DNA from: Nitriliruptoraceae bacterium
Lineage (GTDB): Bacteria > Actinomycetota > Nitriliruptoria > Nitriliruptorales > Nitriliruptoraceae
Direction: 5' to 3'
DNA length: 7,459 bases
Assembly: GCA_007134165.1 (NCBI GenBank)
Contig: SLLJ01000503.1
Span: forward strand, 1-7,459
Part shown: one piece after another, positions 5,983 through 7,459 of the stretch
Layout of the letters: each line of letters starts with the position of its first letter
How positions within the stretch are numbered: position 1 is the stretch's first letter
Notes under the pieces: model-generated
What the model was told of the DNA's origin: nothing
Seen by the model: the letters and a program-made list of their open reading frames with translations, nothing else
Databases searched by the model: none
Made by a program: the position numbers and the translations under genes

Positions 5983-6870
5983 ATGGATGCACATCTGGTC
6001 GACGAGGCGCAGCGGACCGCACAGCAGGCCGCGCAAGACGCCCGGGTCGAGGTGGTGGATGCCACCGACCCCGCGTCGCTGCGCACCGTGATGCACCTGC
6101 TCGATGAGGTCTGGGGGCGCACGCCCCCGAGCACGGTGCTTGGCCTGGAGGCGCTCACCGCGCTGGCGCACGCCGGCAACCAGGTGAGCGTGGCCACGCG
6201 TGACGGGCAGGTGCTGGGCGCCACCGTGGCCTTCCTCGGCCGCGACGACGCGGAAGTCCTGCTGCACTCGCACGTCACCGGGGTGCGGACCACGGCGGCC
6301 GGTGCGGGCGTCGGCCGTGCCCTGAAGTGGCACCAGCGGGCGTGGTGCCTGCAACGCGGCATCGGGCGGGTGAGCTGGACCTTCGATCCGCTGGTGCGCC
6401 GCAACGCGGTGTTCAACCTGCAGGTGCTCGCCGCCCGCGTACGCCGCTACGAGCCGGACCTGTACGGACCCATGCCCGATGCCCGCAACGCCGGGCTGCC
6501 CACCGACCGGCTCGTCGTCGACTGGCAGCTGGCCGCCCCACGGGTGCGGGCCGCCACAGCCGGGCGGGCCGCCACCCCGGACGTCGCCGCCCTGCGACGG
6601 GCCGGCGCCGAGGTTGCGCTCGACGAAGGCCCCGACGGCGCACCGGTGGCCCACGCCACCGACGCCGAGCGCCGGTTGGTGCGGGCCCCCACCGACATCG
6701 AGGTGCTGCGCCAGCGCGACCCCCAGCTCGCCCAGGCCTGGTCCGCGGCCATGCGCACGGCCCTGGGCGGGCCACTGGGGTCCGGGTGGCAGGTGACGGG
6801 CGCCACGCGTGAGGGCTGGCTGGTGCTCAGCGCCGCGCGGGGCGTCGCCGAGCTGCGGGCCCGACCGTGA
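5983..6870 (+). CDS. GNAT-family acyltransferase (COG3375 type)
   Basis: This 295-residue protein has a GNAT acyl-CoA transferase core at about residues 20-180. Landmarks are LLHSHVTGV (93-101), the acyl-CoA loop GAGVGRALK (107-115) and SWTFDPLVRRNAVFNL (131-146), followed by ARVRRYEPDLYG (151-162); the last blocks are characteristic of the COG3375 predicted acyltransferases. The Arg/Gln that usually opens the CoA loop is Thr104 here. About 115 further residues follow the core and are less conserved. The ATG at 5983 is chosen because similarity begins soon after it and the upstream in-frame stretch overlaps the leuA leader and is unlike GNAT proteins. Its stop overlaps the start of an enolase-superfamily racemase/OSBS gene (GTGA), implying joint function. 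In Geobacillus a GNAT N-succinyltransferase works with such a racemase to invert D-amino acids; the substrate here is unproven. Confidence 0.85.
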   Translation: MDAHLVDEAQRTAQQAAQDARVEVVDATDPASLRTVMHLLDEVWGRTPPSTVLGLEALTALAHAGNQVSVATRDGQVLGATVAFLGRDDAEVLLHSHVTGVRTTAAGAGVGRALKWHQRAWCLQRGIGRVSWTFDPLVRRNAVFNLQVLAARVRRYEPDLYGPMPDARNAGLPTDRLVVDWQLAAPRVRAATAGRAATPDVAALRRAGAEVALDEGPDGAPVAHATDAERRLVRAPTDIEVLRQRDPQLAQAWSAAMRTALGGPLGSGWQVTGATREGWLVLSAARGVAELRARP

Positions 6871-7459
6871 CCGCCGAGCCGGGCACGACGCTGCCCGACG
6901 GAGTGCGGCTGCCAGCGAGCGTTCGTGTGGAGCGCATCGACCTGCTCCGCACCCGCCGGCCCCTGATCCGCCCCTTCCGCACGGCCTTCGGGCGACAGGT
7001 CGACCGCGAGGTGCTGCTGGTGCGCATCACCACCCCGTCGGCACAGGGGTGGGGCGAGTGCGCCACGCCGGCGGCGCCGGTGTACTCCGCGGAGTTCACC
7101 GACGCAGCGGCACTGGTCCTGCGCGACCACCTGGTCCCCCGGTTGCTGGCCACCGACGCGCCCCTGTCAGCGGCCGAGGTCGCCCCGCGGCTCGCGGCGA
7201 TCCGGGGCCAGCGCATGGCCAAAGCCGCGCTCGAGGCCGCCGTGCTCGACGTCCAGCTGCGCACCGCCGGTGTCAGCCTCGCGCAGGCGCTGGGCGCGGT
7301 CGTCGCACGGATCCCGGTAGGCATCTCGCTGGGCATCCCCGACGGGGGCATCCCGGCCCTGCTCGAGGAGGTGGACGCGGCCCGCGAGGCCGGCTACCAG
7401 CGCGTGAAGGTGAAGGTCGCCCCCGGCTTCGACGTCGCCGCGCTGACCGCGATCCGCGC
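6867..7459 (+). CDS. menC: o-succinylbenzoate synthase / N-succinylamino-acid racemase family, partial
   Basis: The first 197 codons of an enolase-superfamily enzyme are present; the 3' end is cut by the window edge (the family is about 370 residues). Visible features are the N-terminal capping domain with PFRTAFG (36-42), GWGECA (61-66) and MAKAALEAAVLD (117-128), then the start of the barrel with IPVGISLGI (149-157) and the catalytic KVK motif at 181-183, whose second lysine (Lys183) is the expected acid/base. The metal-binding acidic residues and the second catalytic lysine lie beyond the edge. MenC of this type makes o-succinylbenzoate for menaquinone; close relatives also racemise N-succinylamino acids, and sequence alone rarely separates the two. 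The GTG start overlaps the acyltransferase stop by 4 bases. In-frame GTG codons at 6903 and 6927 are possible alternative starts. Confidence 0.85.
   Translation, partial: MTAEPGTTLPDGVRLPASVRVERIDLLRTRRPLIRPFRTAFGRQVDREVLLVRITTPSAQGWGECATPAAPVYSAEFTDAAALVLRDHLVPRLLATDAPLSAAEVAPRLAAIRGQRMAKAALEAAVLDVQLRTAGVSLAQALGAVVARIPVGISLGIPDGGIPALLEEVDAAREAGYQRVKVKVAPGFDVAALTAIR

Noticed and set aside
1..7459. CRISPR array, tRNA or rRNA gene, insertion sequence or prophage
   Set aside because: No regularly spaced repeats, tRNA-like cloverleaf, rRNA motifs, transposase or terminal inverted repeats were found; composition is even across the window.

Overview
This 7.46 kb window is very GC-rich, with G or C at most third codon positions, small or overlapping intergenic gaps and GTG starts. 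That suggests an actinobacterium (Actinomycetota). The LeuA is of the roughly 510-560 residue E. coli-like type. It is not obviously the long mycobacterial type, so a deeper actinobacterial class (Nitriliruptoria, Acidimicrobiia or Thermoleophilia) is possible, but the sequence alone does not settle the lineage.

There are two divergent transcription units. On the minus strand, reading from right to left, runs a leucine-biosynthesis operon. It starts with a previously unlisted 35-residue, leucine-rich leader peptide (5906 to 5799), followed by leuA (2-isopropylmalate synthase), leuC and leuD (isopropylmalate isomerase subunits), and then an FAD-dependent phytoene-dehydrogenase-like oxidoreductase whose GTG start overlaps the leuD stop by 4 bases. 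leuB is not in the window. On the plus strand are a GNAT-family acyltransferase of the COG3375 type and, overlapping it by 4 bases, the first 197 codons of an o-succinylbenzoate synthase / N-succinylamino-acid racemase family protein that runs off the right edge.

The most interesting region is the 290-base divergent spacer 5693-5982. The leader peptide ends in a cluster of Leu codons (Leu-Leu-Leu-Leu-stop). A 12-bp imperfect hairpin begins 2 bases after the leader stop. The Leu-codon run is complementary to two downstream sites, one of which is the leuA Shine-Dalgarno sequence itself. No U-tract follows the hairpin. This is the layout of leucine-dependent attenuation of leuA, probably acting on translation: a ribosome stalled on Leu codons would keep the Leu-codon RNA away from the leuA ribosome binding site. 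A 7-bp inverted repeat upstream may be an operator or promoter element.

Other points of note are a strong compound hairpin in the unusually long (162-base) leuA-leuC spacer, two lineage-looking insertions in LeuA, the unexplained coupling of the oxidoreductase to leuD, and the coupled GNAT/racemase pair. That pair matches the known N-succinylation route for converting D- to L-amino acids, although a menaquinone role is equally possible. The left edge (1-126) holds only a short triple repeat and weak hairpins.
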